From positions 756,763 to 820,762 of the forward strand of contig JACTVC010000010.1 of assembly GCA_018417955.1 (NCBI GenBank): a DNA stretch of 64,000 nt. Reading direction: 5' to 3'. Position 1 is the stretch's first letter. Each line of letters opens with the position of its first letter. Positions 18,673-30,691 of the stretch are shown one piece after another. The stretch comes from Laccaria trichodermophora. Taxonomy: Eukaryota; Basidiomycota; Agaricomycetes; Agaricales; Hydnangiaceae. A model generated the notes under the pieces. That model did not search any database. It saw only the letters and a program-made list of their open reading frames with translations, and was not told the origin of the DNA. A program made the position numbers and the translations under genes.

Positions 18673-19944
18673 ATGACTGTCTTCGCTGAAGAACCGCTCG
18701 ATTCACCTGCAGGTTATCTTCCAGGCTATCCTGGTATGATTTTACAGTCCGGAAAATGTACAATCATTCGCAAACTAGGGTGGGGAGAACGATCTTCCGT
18801 TTGGCTCGTCCATAACACATCCCAACCACTTGAATTCCGTGCGATCAAAGTTTTGACCGTCACCGAGTCCAAAGGTGCAACAGCGTTTAACGAACTTCGG
18901 ATCCAACGCATGAATGAAGTCAGAACTGCTGAGATCGACATAGTCAGGCTCCAAGATTCCTTCCAAGAAGGTGATCATCTATGCCTCGTCTTCAATCCGC
19001 ATGGAATCACCGTTGAGCAACTGCGGAAATCCAATGTTGACGGTGGATACCTAGCCATCCATTTGGCAAAGCAGATTGCTTCCTGGACGCTGGCGGCTTT
19101 GTTATCGTTTCAGGAGCCCAATTTGGTCCATGGAGGTCGGTGCCTGTACTAGAGCTCTGTGAATTTGAAGGACTGATGCGTGTGGTTTAGCCATTGCCGC
19201 TGACCACATTGTTATAGGAGAACTCGATCAAGAATACATCGCAGAGGCAGATCCTGCAGCAACAGTTGAATACCTGACATCAAACGGCGTATCATATCCG
19301 TTGGTCAAATCCCAGCCTATCGACCCCAAAGGTTGGGATACGACATGGAACGAGGCGGCTACAGACTTTGCTGGAAAATCCCTCTATCTCCTCAATATGG
19401 GGCACGGTAAGACTTGAATTTCTCTTTCTACCGAACGTGATACACATTACTGTCTCAGCTACTCAGAAATCCGATGTATCGAAAACGATGACATCATCAA
19501 AGAGTGTCCCGCTCGCACCAGAGGTGCTTTGTGGGCAGTCTGTGGGCCCAAGCTCAGATGTCTGGCAACTTGGCTGGATGGTACGCTGCAAATCTTTCTT
19601 GATTCTTTGCGTCTGCAAGATTAGACTCACGTTTTGTTCACTCTCAGATCTTCTGCCTCATATCTGGAAAGCCACTACTGGATCAGGAATCCTACACCAA
19701 ATCACCGATCGAGAGCCTAAATCGATCCCTGGAAGCTCCGGGCCTGGAAAACCGTCTTTTGCATAATGCAACTCTCGCTAAGGAGGATTTGGAGGCCACT
19801 GCATCACTTTTACGCTCGCTCTTGGCTGCTGATCCCTTGCTAAGGCCCAGCCCCAACGACCTGCTCGAGATCAAGTGGATGCAACAAGGTGATATATGCA
19901 CGTGTGGGTGGTGCCAAGCCGACATGGACGTTGTCGAGAATTAG
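18673..19944 (+). CDS. SRPK-like protein kinase homologue, probably catalytically dead
   Basis: Starting at the ATG at 18673, the N-lobe has the SRPK-style entry YPGMILQSGKCTIIRKLGWG, with glycine loop LGWGERSSVWLV, and the ATP-anchoring Lys in FRAIKVLTV. An intron near 19140-19190 interrupts the region where the catalytic loop belongs. The spliced text reads LVHGGIAADHIVIGEL with no HRD/HTDL-type catalytic Asp. Where DFG/DLG should be, the next exon has SLYLLNMGHA, with Asn for Asp. The C-lobe is recognisable: PLAPEVLCGQSVGPSSDVWQ (the APE helix and DVW), then a Cys-bearing C-terminus CTCGWCQADMDV. SRPK enzymes phosphorylate Ser/Arg splicing factors. Here two essential Asp residues seem missing, so a pseudokinase or a decaying paralogue is likely. 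Exon edges are approximate. Confidence 0.7.
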
Positions 19945-20215
19945 TAAACTCAGCGGTGCGAAGTAGGACTCCTGTTTTATTCGGTTGGAATCAACTGAAG
20001 GTATTAGGTTCATGAGGGCTGGTATTACGTTGAGTATCTGTGCGACGCCCTGCTATCAGAATCGAAGAGACAGATTCGAGTCAAGCGTGCAAATTTGACA
20101 TTGTGACCCAGAATCCAAAGTCGCATTCCCTTGCGGCTGAGCCGAAGATACTAGCCCTAGTCGAATATAGACTTCGATATATCCCCGTAAGCTGGCGCTT
20201 CCACTGAGTCTCCAG

Positions 20216-20347
20216 AGCAAGAACAGGAAACGGAAACAACGTGACTCGGAATACCAAACGTTGACATTGACAACAAATAGTCACGTCGATAACTTCACAC
20301 AAACAACCGTTTCAACACAATCCTTTACGCGTTGGCGCCCAGGGCAT
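20216..20347. repeat. dispersed repeat R1, copy 2, left part
   Basis: Matches 11714-11836 with small indels, from GCAAGAACAGGAAACGG to ACGCGTTGGCGCCCA. Similarity to copy 1 stops at GGGCAT (20342-20347) and resumes 1.54 kb later at 21892. Confidence 0.8.
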
Positions 20348-21891
20348 AATATAAGGAAAACTACTAAGTAGTTCGAGCTACCGCTAGATTGAGGTGCGAC
20401 GAACGGGCCAGCTTCAAGTTTCAGGAATCCCGTTCAGGTATGCAGGATACCGCATCACCTTCGTTGTTGAACCTCGCTAACCAATCTTTCTGCCAATACT
20501 CATGGGCTTCGGGATACACATCCGCCACGACCCTAGCATATTCGCCGACACCTTCCTTATAGTCTTCTCCAAATAATTCCTTCTTTATGGAGCGTGACGG
20601 TAAATACATTGCAGAGGGTGCATGCAACAAGATCTTTGTCAGCGTTGTCGGGAGGAATGGTAACATTTTCCTGCCACGATAGATATAAGTTGCATGATGG
20701 ATGATAGGCGAATAGTTTTGACTACCGTATGAGGGTGTCATTCATGTGAAGACACATTAGTGATGGCGCCATCTCTATAAAAGAGCTTTCGGGTTCTTCA
20801 AGATAACCTTCAATTTGAAGTCGTTTAAGAGATGGAAAAACGGTGGGAGGGCCCGACCACGATAACTTGTTAGTTTCATAAGATCGCTGCCAAGGCATTT
20901 TTCTGAAAATTGAGAGATCTTGAAGGACGGGCAACTCGGGAAGCATGACTTCCAAAAGGCAGTACTCATACATCGACCAATGTATAGTGAGGTTTTCCAG
21001 AGACTGGGCCGCCGCTTCGAGAATGCGACGAAGAGCGGCAAGGATTGCGTATTGGAAGCGATCAAGCGAAGAGAGAGAACCTTTGAGCCAGTCAAGGTTC
21101 GCAAGACTCGTCACCTGTAGAGTTGAAGATGGCATGCTGGCCAATTCCTCCACCTCTTGCGCCAATTCCGCTTCCTCTTCAGCGGTTAGCTCGTAGAAAC
21201 TGCCACTATCAGACTCGGATACGGCGGAGTCGCTTCCATTTGATTCAGAGTCTGTTTCCGCAGCTTCCGTACAGGCCTCGGAAGTGCTCTCCTCCCAAGT
21301 AAGATCTTCGGAGCCGCTCTGCGACTGCCCATCTGTGTCATCGGGGTCCTTTGCATACGTGCCCTCTGAGTAGACGTATGCCATCGGATCGGGACAGTGG
21401 ACAAAAAGGTTCCTGATGCGTCTAAACTCGGGGGGAAGCGATGATATTGTAGATTCGAACGCGGAAATTTGGTTGCAACCCGTGAGCGCGATGCTTTGAT
21501 ATCGATATGGTTTGGAGTATATGTTTATTGACCGCGAGACTTGGGAAAGAGCGATGGCGGTGTTTCCGTCGTCTCTGCAGGCCATGGAGAAGATGACTGC
21601 CCATACCTCTGGGGGACATTCCCCAGCCATATCACGGTCGGCGTGGTCGTGCAGAAGGGGAAGGAGTTACATAGATAGATAGATCGATAGATATATCCCG
21701 GAGCGGTGCCAATGAGGAACAACCGTGTTCATGAATTAAAGGTAAGGGAGAGACTGCGTGGGACCCATGACTCCATAATTCTGGAGTTCGACCGGTCACA
21801 GATCTGGGTAAGAGCAACTTTACATAAGAGCAGCATAAGAGGCTCGAAGACTCAAATGAGGTACGTTTCTCTGGTGCTCAATAGCGCATTA
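20348..21891. other. 1.54-kb segment that splits repeat R1 copy 2
   Basis: In copy 1 the text GGCATTGGACAGCAC is continuous; in copy 2 the two halves are separated by this segment, with CAT on both sides. It contains the whole F-box gene at 20421-21630. Either the segment was inserted in copy 2 or copy 1 lost it. No inverted repeats were seen at its ends. Confidence 0.6.
20421..21630 (-). CDS. F-box / LRR-like protein of the basidiomycete type
   Basis: From the ATG at 21630 the frame reads MAGECPPEVWAVIFSMACRD, an F-box-like start (P-E-[IV]-W..IF..AC), then SQVSRSINIYSKPYRYQSIA. A very acidic Ser/Glu/Asp-rich stretch follows (about residues 105-170), then leucine-rich segments (SLENLTIHWSMYEYCLLEVM, then VFPSLKRLQIEGYLEEPESS). 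An intron at about 20664-20722 (GTAGTC to GGCAG) joins LIR to KMLPFLPTTLTKILLHAPSA in phase, and the frame stops at 20421. F-box proteins bring substrates to SCF ubiquitin ligases, and the LRR-like part would be the substrate side. This family is large and fast-evolving in mushrooms. The gene lies wholly inside a segment that interrupts repeat R1. Confidence 0.75.
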
Positions 21892-23135
21892 CATTGGACA
21901 GCACAGTGGCTAATTGGATTTGCAGCGACAGGCAGCGACATGTTTATTTGGCACCTCGCTTTTTCCAGCTTGTCTTCTTTGTGCTGGCCGCAAGGTCCGC
22001 CCTCGTCAAGTGCAGCCGACTGTACTTAACTCGAGATTATTTGTGTTCAATAGTACACATGAATCAGGAATCGGGTCGTCCTGAGGTCTGTTTACTACCG
22101 ATGATCCCGACCCATCTCTTTGTGAGGTTCAAATTGCACCCCTGTGGCTAGTTCAAGATATGGAATCGCTTGGAATGACCCAAAGGAAGGAGTCCAGAAG
22201 GGAATCGGATTGACCCATAAATGATTGTTCAACTTTCAACCAACTCCTTCGTTTCAGGTGAATTTAGCATTCCCCAGTGAAGAAGCAAGTTCTAACGAGA
22301 GGTCTCATTCACGGGCAGTATCAGCAACCCGATGTGATATAGCGTAGTGAATTCATCAGCCTGCGAAAACGTCGGCACAACCCCAAAGTCACTTGGGGTG
22401 ACTGCTAAAGGGCTCTCGATCATCGTGCATCTGCGCGCGTCCCTTGCACCAAAGTTGGCCAACTTCAACACCTATCTGTCAAGGATCGACTAACAATCGT
22501 GAAAAGTCGTTTCGATCGAGGGTGAGTTGCTTTTCAAGCAAAATCCATCCTCTGAAAAGAAGGCAGCCCGATGTGATATGTTCACTGTCATGACTTGACA
22601 GAATAAGCACAGACAGATCGGATGGCACAATGTGGCAAGACGATACAGCGCGGATATGTTCGGCAACGTGTAGAGCAATTAATCAATGCTCCTTGAAAGA
22701 GAAAACCCTTCAATCGATTTCAGGTGAGTTTACAGCAGCTCAGACAAATTTAACCTCCAAGCATAAAGTGAGAGTCAAGTCCTCCATGACCCACTCATTG
22801 GCACAGATGACCTCGCGCCAACGACTCGATACATTTTCGCCATTCACGGATTCGACCTCGACAGACAGTCACGGTTGTTTCCACCTGTCAATTGTCGCAA
22901 TCGGCAATTGCGGTTGTACGTCGACATTGTGGGGAATTCTGGAGTAATGTCTAAAGGAGTGTTTGTCCCCTGGAATATTCGAAAGAAGGCCTATTCGTTG
23001 GGAAAGAAGGGTACCATCGTCTGGCGTGATTCGAGGCGCGCCACGCAGGTGCCGCAGATCATGATGGTGATTATCTGGTGTAAAATTGACAATCAAGTGA
23101 ACGATGATTGGTTGGGTTCATCGGAGGGCATACGA
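21892..23135. repeat. dispersed repeat R1, copy 2, right part
   Basis: Matches 11838-13095. Shared blocks include ACCAAAGTTGGCCAACTTCA, AGCGTAGTGAATTCATCAGC, and GAATATTCGAAAGAAGGCC with GTGCCGCAGATCATGATGGT. Relative to copy 1 it has an in-frame stop in the minus-strand PFFPNE segment and an 11-base difference near 22905, so the coding-like frame is broken differently in the two copies. Confidence 0.8.
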
Positions 23136-23577
23136 TGACCGCAGCTCGAGATTTTTTTCTCTGGGTGAAACGTTCGGAGTAAAGCAGCATGAAAGGGTTC
23201 AGGTGAGGAAAGGCTCAAGAGCTGACGCAGCTGGCTATAAATCTGGCTTTGGTTGGGTGCTCACGAGGTCACGGATGTTCACGCGCTCGTACAATCAGAG
23301 GCGATTAGGCACAATTTGTAGGATCAGGTATGGTCGAGAACGAATTTTAAAATACAGAATATAAGCTTTGAGCGATATCGATCATACGGTTATCTAAATC
23401 GGTCGTTATCTATTCTTAATCTTAAAATCGCTCTCTCTAGATGGAAAATGCGCGGTTTTGCTAGAGTACAGAGAACATACACTATTGCAGAAGAATACAA
23501 ATGTGGTCAAGAAAACATACGGGACGCGAGGTGCCCCACCCAACGAATCACACAGCGGACAAATCGGTCATGCAGAG
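23136..23577. other. intergenic, 3' side of FKBP12
   Basis: No supported gene. The right end should contain the FKBP12 3' UTR. Confidence 0.4.
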
Positions 23578-24190
23578 TTAGTTGATCTTCAGTAGCTCAA
23601 CCTCAAATTTGAGCGGCGAATTTGGCGGTATCACCGGTGGGAAGCCGCGAGAACCATACGCCTATAGGCCAATCAGTGAAGGACGCGACTTATATGAACA
23701 AGATCGCGTGTTAAACACGTACATAGTCGGGGGTAGCGGTGAGAATGGCCTTTTGACCCAGTGATAGTTGGGGAACGCCTGATCCCCACGATAATCAGCA
23801 AACGCATAGCGTTGAGAGAGGTGCGACTAACCCTCGTCCCAGCCCCTGATCACCTTACCGACACCAATTTCTGTCTCGAACGGGGATCCTCTGGTGCGGA
23901 GGTGATCAGAAATGAGTGATTGGACATCAAGGACGCGACGCTCACCGATCCCGACTCGAGTCAAACACACTACCGTCCAGAAGAGTACCGATGTAGTGAA
24001 TTTGTACCTTATCTGCAAGAAAAGCGCGGGGATCTTAGTAGATTGTTCGTCGCGCAAACTGACGGTAATTACGCACCACCTTTCTTAGGGAACGTTTTAC
24101 CGTCGCCGGGAGAGATGGATTCTACAGTGACACCCTGCGACGGAGAACGGTGAGTGATATGGTATACGGATTGACGACATGACTGACCAT
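23578..24190 (-). CDS. FPR1: FKBP12-type peptidyl-prolyl isomerase
   Basis: A small spliced gene of about 108 residues. The first coding exon appears to be just ATG (24188-24190) before GTCAGT. The next exon reads [19 protein letters not shown]. Later exons give [20 protein letters not shown], then [40 protein letters not shown], and the final ELLKIN before TAA at 23578. These are the hydrophobic pocket residues of FKBP12 ([17 protein letters not shown]) that bind FK506/rapamycin. The enzyme isomerises prolyl bonds and is cytosolic. It is divergent with MTR4. Confidence 0.93.
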
Positions 24191-24498
24191 GATGTAAATT
24201 GGTATGAAGAACAGGATAGAAAATGGTCACTGTAGCAGAGACACTTATAGGGGCGGGGCACGGATCTTGATCCGATAGATTTGGTGTTATCCGGGGTTTT
24301 CCCTCCCAAAATCTAGTCAGAATCTAGATGAAATAAGCTGAAATCTAGCTGTCCTTATCGATCGAATAACATACACAGGGTTACGAATCGCAAGGTACGA
24401 TTGCGATACGATGTGTGTATACCAAATGCACACACACACACGTGAACAGACGTGAACTCGTGACTTTGATAGTAACGCGTGACTCACCCAAATTTGCC
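24191..24498. promoter_or_regulatory. 308-bp divergent region between FKBP12 and MTR4
   Basis: Both start codons face away from this gap. It holds three ATCTAG motifs in about 40 bases (near 24310-24350) and a short CA run (24428-24441). No classical TATA box was assigned. Confidence 0.5.
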
Positions 24499-27400
24499 AT
24501 GAACTCCAACGATCTCTTCTCGTTTCTCGAGGAAGAAACTGTTCAAGATGAGCAAGACGACATGGTCGTCGACCAACCCACCCACAAACGAAAAGCGGAT
24601 CAACCTCTCGACGATTCTCTGCCAAACGACCCTGGTCCATCCTCACCCAAGAGGCCCCGTATGGCTTCCCCAGCTCCCGTTGTACTTGATGATTTCGAGA
24701 CTGAAGCGAAGCGAGAAGTCGCTGCCAGTGCCGGGTTGACTGGTGTGGTAGAGGCAGGTACACGCCTTGAGCTAAAGCATCAGGTCCGTGCCAATCTTTA
24801 ACTTTTGAATTGCATTCCATAATTCCAAATAGGTACGACACCAAGTCGCCGTTCCTCCGGGGTATGATTACACTCCCATATCAAAACACACGCCGCCTAC
24901 GAAGCCGGATCGCGAGTACAAGTTCGAACTCGATCCATTCCAAAAGGTCTCTGTCTACGCCATACAACGAAACGAGAGTGTGCTTGTATCAGCACATACT
25001 AGTGCCGGAAAAACTGTCGTAGCAGAATACGCCATCGCTCAATGTCTCAATAGAAAACAGAGAGTCATTTATACAAGTCCCATCAAGGTTCCATTTTTTG
25101 CTTGTGTGTTGAACAAAGTGACGAATATTCACGTTAAGACTTTAGGCTTTGAGCAACCAGAAATATCGCGAAATGTTGGCAGAATTCGGTGACGTCGGTC
25201 TTATGACCGGTGATGTGACCATAAATCCAACTGCGAGTTGTCTAGTCATGACTACAGAGGTACATGGTGCTTTTATAACGGCCCTCTACGTTTCTGACCC
25301 AAAGTTTATGAAAAAAAGATTTTACGATCTATGCTCTACCGAGGCTCTGAAATCATGCGCGAGGTAGCCTGGGTCATCTTTGACGAAATTCATTACATGC
25401 GAGACAAAGAACGAGGTGTTGTCTGGGAAGAAACCATCATCCTTCTGCCCCACTCTGTCCGCTACGTCTTTCTATCCGCCACAATCCCCAATGCCATGCA
25501 GTTTGCGGAGTGGATATGCAAGTCCCATGAACAACCTTGTCACGTCGTTTACACAGACTTCCGACCCACGCCTCTCCAACATTACTTGTTCCCTGCTGGT
25601 GGCGAGGGCATATACCTTGTGGTGAATGAGAAGGGCGAGTTCCGAGAGGATAACTTTAGCAAAGCAATGGGAAAACTTCAGGACAACATGGGAGACGACC
25701 CCGCCGATCCACGCGCTGGCAAGGGCAAAAAAGGAAAGATCAAAAAAGGCGGTGATAAAAAAGGTTTATATCTTGGTCATTTCATCTTTCCAGTTTATTT
25801 ATCGCCCTCCAGGACCTTCTGATATCTCCAAGATTATCAAGATGATCATGTTGAAGAACTACAACCCCGTTATCGTTTTCTCGTTTAGCAAGAGGGAGTG
25901 TGAAGGCCTTGCGCTTACCATGTCAAAGTTCGAATTCACAAGTACAGACGAACAGGACCTCGTTACGAATATCTTCAACAACGCCATCGAAAATCTTGCG
26001 GAAGCTGACAGGCAATTGCCTCAAATCTCAAACTTGCTCCCTTTACTTCGGCGGGGCATCGGGATCCATCATGGTGGCTTGCTTCCGATTCTGAAAGAGG
26101 TGATAGAGATTCTGTTCCAAGAGGGCCTTATCAAAGTCCTGTTCGCAACCGAGACGTTCTCCATCGGTCTGAACATGCCCGCCAAAACCGTCGTCTTCAC
26201 AGCTGCTCGCAAGTTTGACGGTCGAGAGTTTAGGAACTTGTCCTCGGGAGAATACATCCAAATGTCAGGACGTGCAGGTCGACGTGGTTTAGATGACCGA
26301 GGTGTAGTTATCATGATGTGCGATGAGAAGCTGGAGCCTGCTTCTGCGAAGGCCATGGTGAAGGGAGAAGCTGATAGGCTTGATTCAGCGTTCCACCTGG
26401 GGTACAATATGGTGTTGAACTTGATGAAAGTGGAGGGTATCAGCCCGGAGTACATGCTGGAGCGGTGTTTCTTCCAGTTCCAGAGCAGTGCTGGGATACC
26501 TAAACTTGAAGACGGTACGAGAAAGCATTCGTCATTAGTCACGTCGCTTACAATCCCTATGAATTGGCAGAGTTGAAAGTGGAAGAGGAAGAGCGCAGCA
26601 AGGTGGTCATACCTGACGAAGAACTTGTTTCGCAGTACTACGATTACCGACAACAGCTGGACCAAATGGCTGCTGACTTTCGCGAGGTCGTCACCCATCC
26701 AGAGTACTCGATACCACACCTCAAGCCTGGTCGTTTGGTGAAAGTAAAATACCAGAAACTCGACTTTGGATGGGGTATCGCCGTCAACTGGCAAAAGCGA
26801 ACTGACGCAAAGGTGATTGATGCAAAGGATCCATTTCTGATAGTCTGACTGACGTTGGTAGGGTCGGGGAGGTCCTAAAACAGAAACTTTGCCGGCGCAC
26901 GAACAATACGTCGTTGACGTCCTGTTAAACTGTGCTCCTGGGGGTTCTGTCCCTAAAGATCGTAATGTCACCGCCGCCACCCCAGGTGGCATTCAGCCCT
27001 GTGCCCCAGGACAAAAGGGCGTTCCTCTTGTCGTTCCAGTCCTACTTTCGACAATCGAAGGTATCAGCCACCTACGAATATACCTGCCGAAAGATTTGCG
27101 TCCAGATGCAGGCAGGGAAACGGCTTGGAAGAGTTTATTGGAGGTGCAGCGGAGGTTCCCTGACGGAATTGCGCTTCTTGATCCTATTGAGAACATGGGT
27201 ATAAAGGACAGCAAGTTCTTGGACTTGGTCAAGGTTAGGGATTTGCCCAATTTATCTCGGGGTGCATGCTGAAATACTTGCGTTCCAGAAAATTGATATC
27301 ATGGAGAAGAAGATGTTCTCAAGCCCGCTCCACAAGGACCCACGGCTTCCAGAGCTCTACACGCTCTACGCCAAGAAAAAGGAGAGTCAGGAGCGCATCA

Positions 27401-28158
27401 GGTCTTTGAAGAAGCGTATACAGGCTACCTATGACGTGCTGCAACTCGAAGAGCTCAAGTGCCGGAAACGGGTCCTGCGTCGGTTGGCGTTCACTACGTC
27501 CGCTGATATAGTGGACATGAAGGGGCGCGTCGCATGTGAAATCAGTTCGGGGGATGAACTGCTCTTGACAGAGTTAATATTCAATGGCGTTTTCAACCCG
27601 TTGACACCTGAACAGTGTGCGGCGCTGCTGAGTTGTTTTGTGTTTACCGAAAAGGTGCGTCGTTAGGTTTTGCTATTGCGAGACCTCATATTGATTCATC
27701 CTGCATACTTGCCTCGTAGAGTGAACAAGCGACGAAATTGAAAGAGGAGCTTGCTGCGCCTCTCCGAGTCATGCAGGAGATTGCGAGGCGGATAGCGAAG
27801 GTATCCAAGGAATCCAAACTTGCTGTCGATGAAGACGAATACGTGTCCTCGTTCAAGGTGGAGTTGATGGATGCAGTCGTCCAGTGGTGCCGTGGAGCCT
27901 CATTTTCGGAGGTTTGCAAGGTCTGTCCGCTCCCAAATGTCTCTCATCATTTTCGCTGACACTATTGTTTTGAAGTTGACAGACCAATTTGAGGGAAGCT
28001 TGATTCGCGTGTTCCGCCGTCTAAGCGAGCTTCTCCGACAAATGACTCAAGCGGCCAAGGTCATCGGGAACGCTGAGCTGAAGGAAAAATTCGAAAAAGC
28101 GTCAGAGATGCTGGAACGGCCAAATTCCGTTATTTTCTGTTCATCATTGTATCTCTAG
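24499..28158 (+). CDS. MTR4: exosome-associated RNA helicase MTR4
   Basis: A long spliced DExH-box helicase. After an acidic leader ([20 protein letters not shown]) and an RKAD/PKRPR basic patch, the RecA1 domain has FELDPFQK (Q-like motif), SAHTSAGKT (Walker A), VIFDEIHYM (DEIH box) and FLSATIPNA. RecA2 has [37 protein letters not shown] and [13 protein letters not shown]. Next is the arch/KOW insert ([20 protein letters not shown]), then the helical bundle ending with the signature [20 protein letters not shown]4 threads RNA into the nuclear exosome within TRAMP-type complexes. Introns of about 50-60 bases occur, for example near 24790, 25090, 25260, 25765, 26515, 26815, 27235, 27655 and 27920. 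The closely related SKI2 lacks this leader and C-terminus. Confidence 0.95.
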
Positions 28159-28209
28159 GATTTCTTGTTGGCATTTATATTTCTGACGACTGTTCTGGGA
28201 TCTCCGCAT

Positions 28210-28430
28210 GGCTGATCGCCCAACCTATCGTCAAGGGAATACTCATTGCATTGACTTTACAGCAGCAATTCTGCATCAAAGCATACACATAGTGCTCATT
28301 CCGCCGACTTACTATCCTATCCATGAGCTTTCCTGGTTGAGCACGTTGAACCCAAGGTTGGCTCGGAGCCTGTGGGCCTCGCTGACAGTTTTAGCTTCGA
28401 AGATAAGGATCAACGTTGTTGCTTGAGGCG
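28210..28430 (-). pseudogene. truncated duplicate of the catalase 3' end
   Basis: The minus strand reads VSEAHRLRANLGFNVLNQESS, nearly the C-terminus of the catalase at 32342-34363 ([18 protein letters not shown]). The similarity extends into the 3' flank (CATTCCGCCG.CTTA.TA). It is cut off upstream after about 35 codons, directly before the HNH repeat unit begins at about 28433. It cannot be a functional catalase. Confidence 0.8.
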
Positions 28431-28859
28431 GGAATGAGTTGGTACGTACTACGCAGCTACTACATGGTAGTGACTAGCAAAGCGGTAGGTAGGCGACGAC
28501 ACCTCTCACTTTTGTGGTGATAAAGGGGAAGAGAATGACTATTTCTCGAAGATTTCGACCCGACCTTGTCCAAGACCAATTTATCTCGACGAACCACATG
28601 AAGGGAAGGATTACTTCCGATCCCAAAAGCTCTTAACTTCTTTGGCGGGACATGAGCAAAGTTCGGAGTTGTCCAATCCACACAGACAATTCTCTTAGTA
28701 TTGTCGGAAGGAAGATACAAAAAAGCCCAAGTGTTCGATCCCGCTCTGGAGTCGGTACCTGCGGATTCAGTGTCAAATTCACGGTAACACTATGCCATAC
28801 TAGTACTAGCTGCGTTTGAATGGAAATTGGTATCACTGTTTGGAATGATCAGCTTTTGG

Positions 28860-30129
28860 TTAGCGATAGCCTAGAGGTATGGAACACACGGATTCAGAGT
28901 TTTGCATCCACTGCTGCACCTTCAATTTACTGGCCTTCCTAGCACGCAACTCTTCCGCCTCCACTCGCCTCTGTCGTTCTGTAGCCATCGATTCAGGGGT
29001 CCTACCCTTGATTAACATGGAGAGCGCAAGGATATCATCCATCGCCTGAAGCATTTCAGGTGACATGTCTGAGTGCTTTTCGCTATCATCGCTAGTATGC
29101 GGAGGGGCGGGTGGTATCGGTATTGACTCGTAGCATTCCGTGAAACGCTGTTGCATCAACTCCTTGATTTCTTGACCACTGCCCCAGCGTCGGTAGGCAG
29201 CAACACCATACATGTAATCCAGAATGATGGTGGATGGATGTGGTGTGCCGTGCCTCTCATGCATGCATCAAATTGGGGTATGGTCGGTAAAAGGCTTTCG
29301 GTAGACATCATTTCAAAATGCTGCAGGGTGATACGACGGGACGGCATTGGGCCTGTTTCAACGCGAGGGATGTCGGCAGGTTGCAAAGCGAAGTTTGGGG
29401 TCTAGAGATCACAAATGAATACAATTTAATAATTATGTGCCTCACACACCTTCAAGAATGCGCTACTCCCTTTTGCGTGAAATGTATGCAACGTCGAGTA
29501 CAAAAATATTCCATTTTCAAGTGAGTTGATGGTCAGATCAACGGATTCTTCATCGAGGTTATAAAGATGCTGACGATCTTGAAGAACGAGTTGAATGTAC
29601 TAAGAGAGCATTTAACAAGACGATGACGTTGAGCAACGAGAATGTATACTTTATCCCCCTTGCTCTTGGGGAGTAGGTGCGCTGCTTGAGAAACCATGCT
29701 ACTCATCCTTGTAAAGACGCACGCCGAACCGTCTCGTTCCATTATGCGACCACGGAAATCCAAAGAGCGTGGTGTTTGCGCAGTAGATGTTATTCCGCTG
29801 TCCATGGCATGGAAATCAATGAGGCGATAATCCCCTATAAGAAGTTAAACAAGAATATTGGCGATAAGCAACGAATCCAGAATCTGTGAATATTACATAC
29901 CCTCAGGAATGAAATAATATGCCTCGCCAATGTTATCAAGGGTGCTAGTGTCATAGTCGACAGGGGGGCCATTGGGGGTCGTAGCGAGATCTCCACGAAC
30001 CCCACAAATTGTGAAGAGAAGAAACCGAAGCCATTTGACAGGGCACAGGGAAAGTCTTTCGATGTCGACAAAGGGAATAGAGAGTGCCAGAATTTGTCGG
30101 TCTTCGATAGGTAAGTAAATGTCCACCAT
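28860..30129 (-). pseudogene. HNH-nuclease domain gene, tandem copy A, one frameshift
   Basis: Starts MVDIYLPIEDRQILALSIPF at 30129, followed by an exon with RDGSACVFTRMSSMVSQAAH then LLPKSKGDK. This is the HNH_2-type core of a large basidiomycete family, with the AAHLLPKSKGD first His. The next exon has NSLENGIFLYSTLH, then HFEMMSTES and a C-terminal region (TIILDYMYGVAAYRRWGSGQ, ending in a charged helix). Near 29248 one base is missing compared with copy B (GTGTGCCGTGCC against GTGTGCCTGTGCC), which breaks the frame between DACMRGT and PHPSTIILDY. The second metal-site block is TLHTFHAKG rather than the TLHNRFGRG of copy B. The family's role is unknown; HNH proteins cut nucleic acid. Confidence 0.75.
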
Positions 30130-30691
30130 GGCGAGACAACAAGTTGGAGAGCTGTCGCTGAGACATACGTGAAGGTGATACGAGAAGTATTAAGGAGAAA
30201 GAAGGTCGGTCCAGCGACGTCCAGCGTCTTGTAAAATCCCCCGCTCAAGATTGCAAAGTGGAAAGTCGGGAAGACAGTTCCAGAATGGCAGCAATGTGCG
30301 CACCAACTTGAAGCTTGAGCTTGAGGGCCTTGTGCACGTAATCGGCGATTCAAATAACGCACTGCTCGTCATAACACACTTTCACTTTTGAACCTTCAAT
30401 CCACTTGGACGCATGTCCGCTTTACGAAGGGAAGGACAAAAAGTTGTTTGTTTGGCAGAGTAGAGCAGAGTTCGGTTTTGTGAAATGCACAGAAACCATT
30501 CTCTCAATTATTGTCGGAAGGAAGATACAAATTACTTCTAAAAAATCCGAAAGTGTTCAACGTTCAACGCCGACCTGGAGTCGGTACCTGCGGATTCAGT
30601 GCCAAATTTACGGCGACACTATGCCATACTAGCAACATTTGAATGATGGAAATGGGTATCACTATTTGCAAAGATCAGCTTTTGATTGGAA

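Noticed and set aside
24499..28158. SKI2 instead of MTR4
   Set aside because: The leader, the arch/KOW text and the terminal [14 protein letters not shown] match MTR4 better than SKI2.
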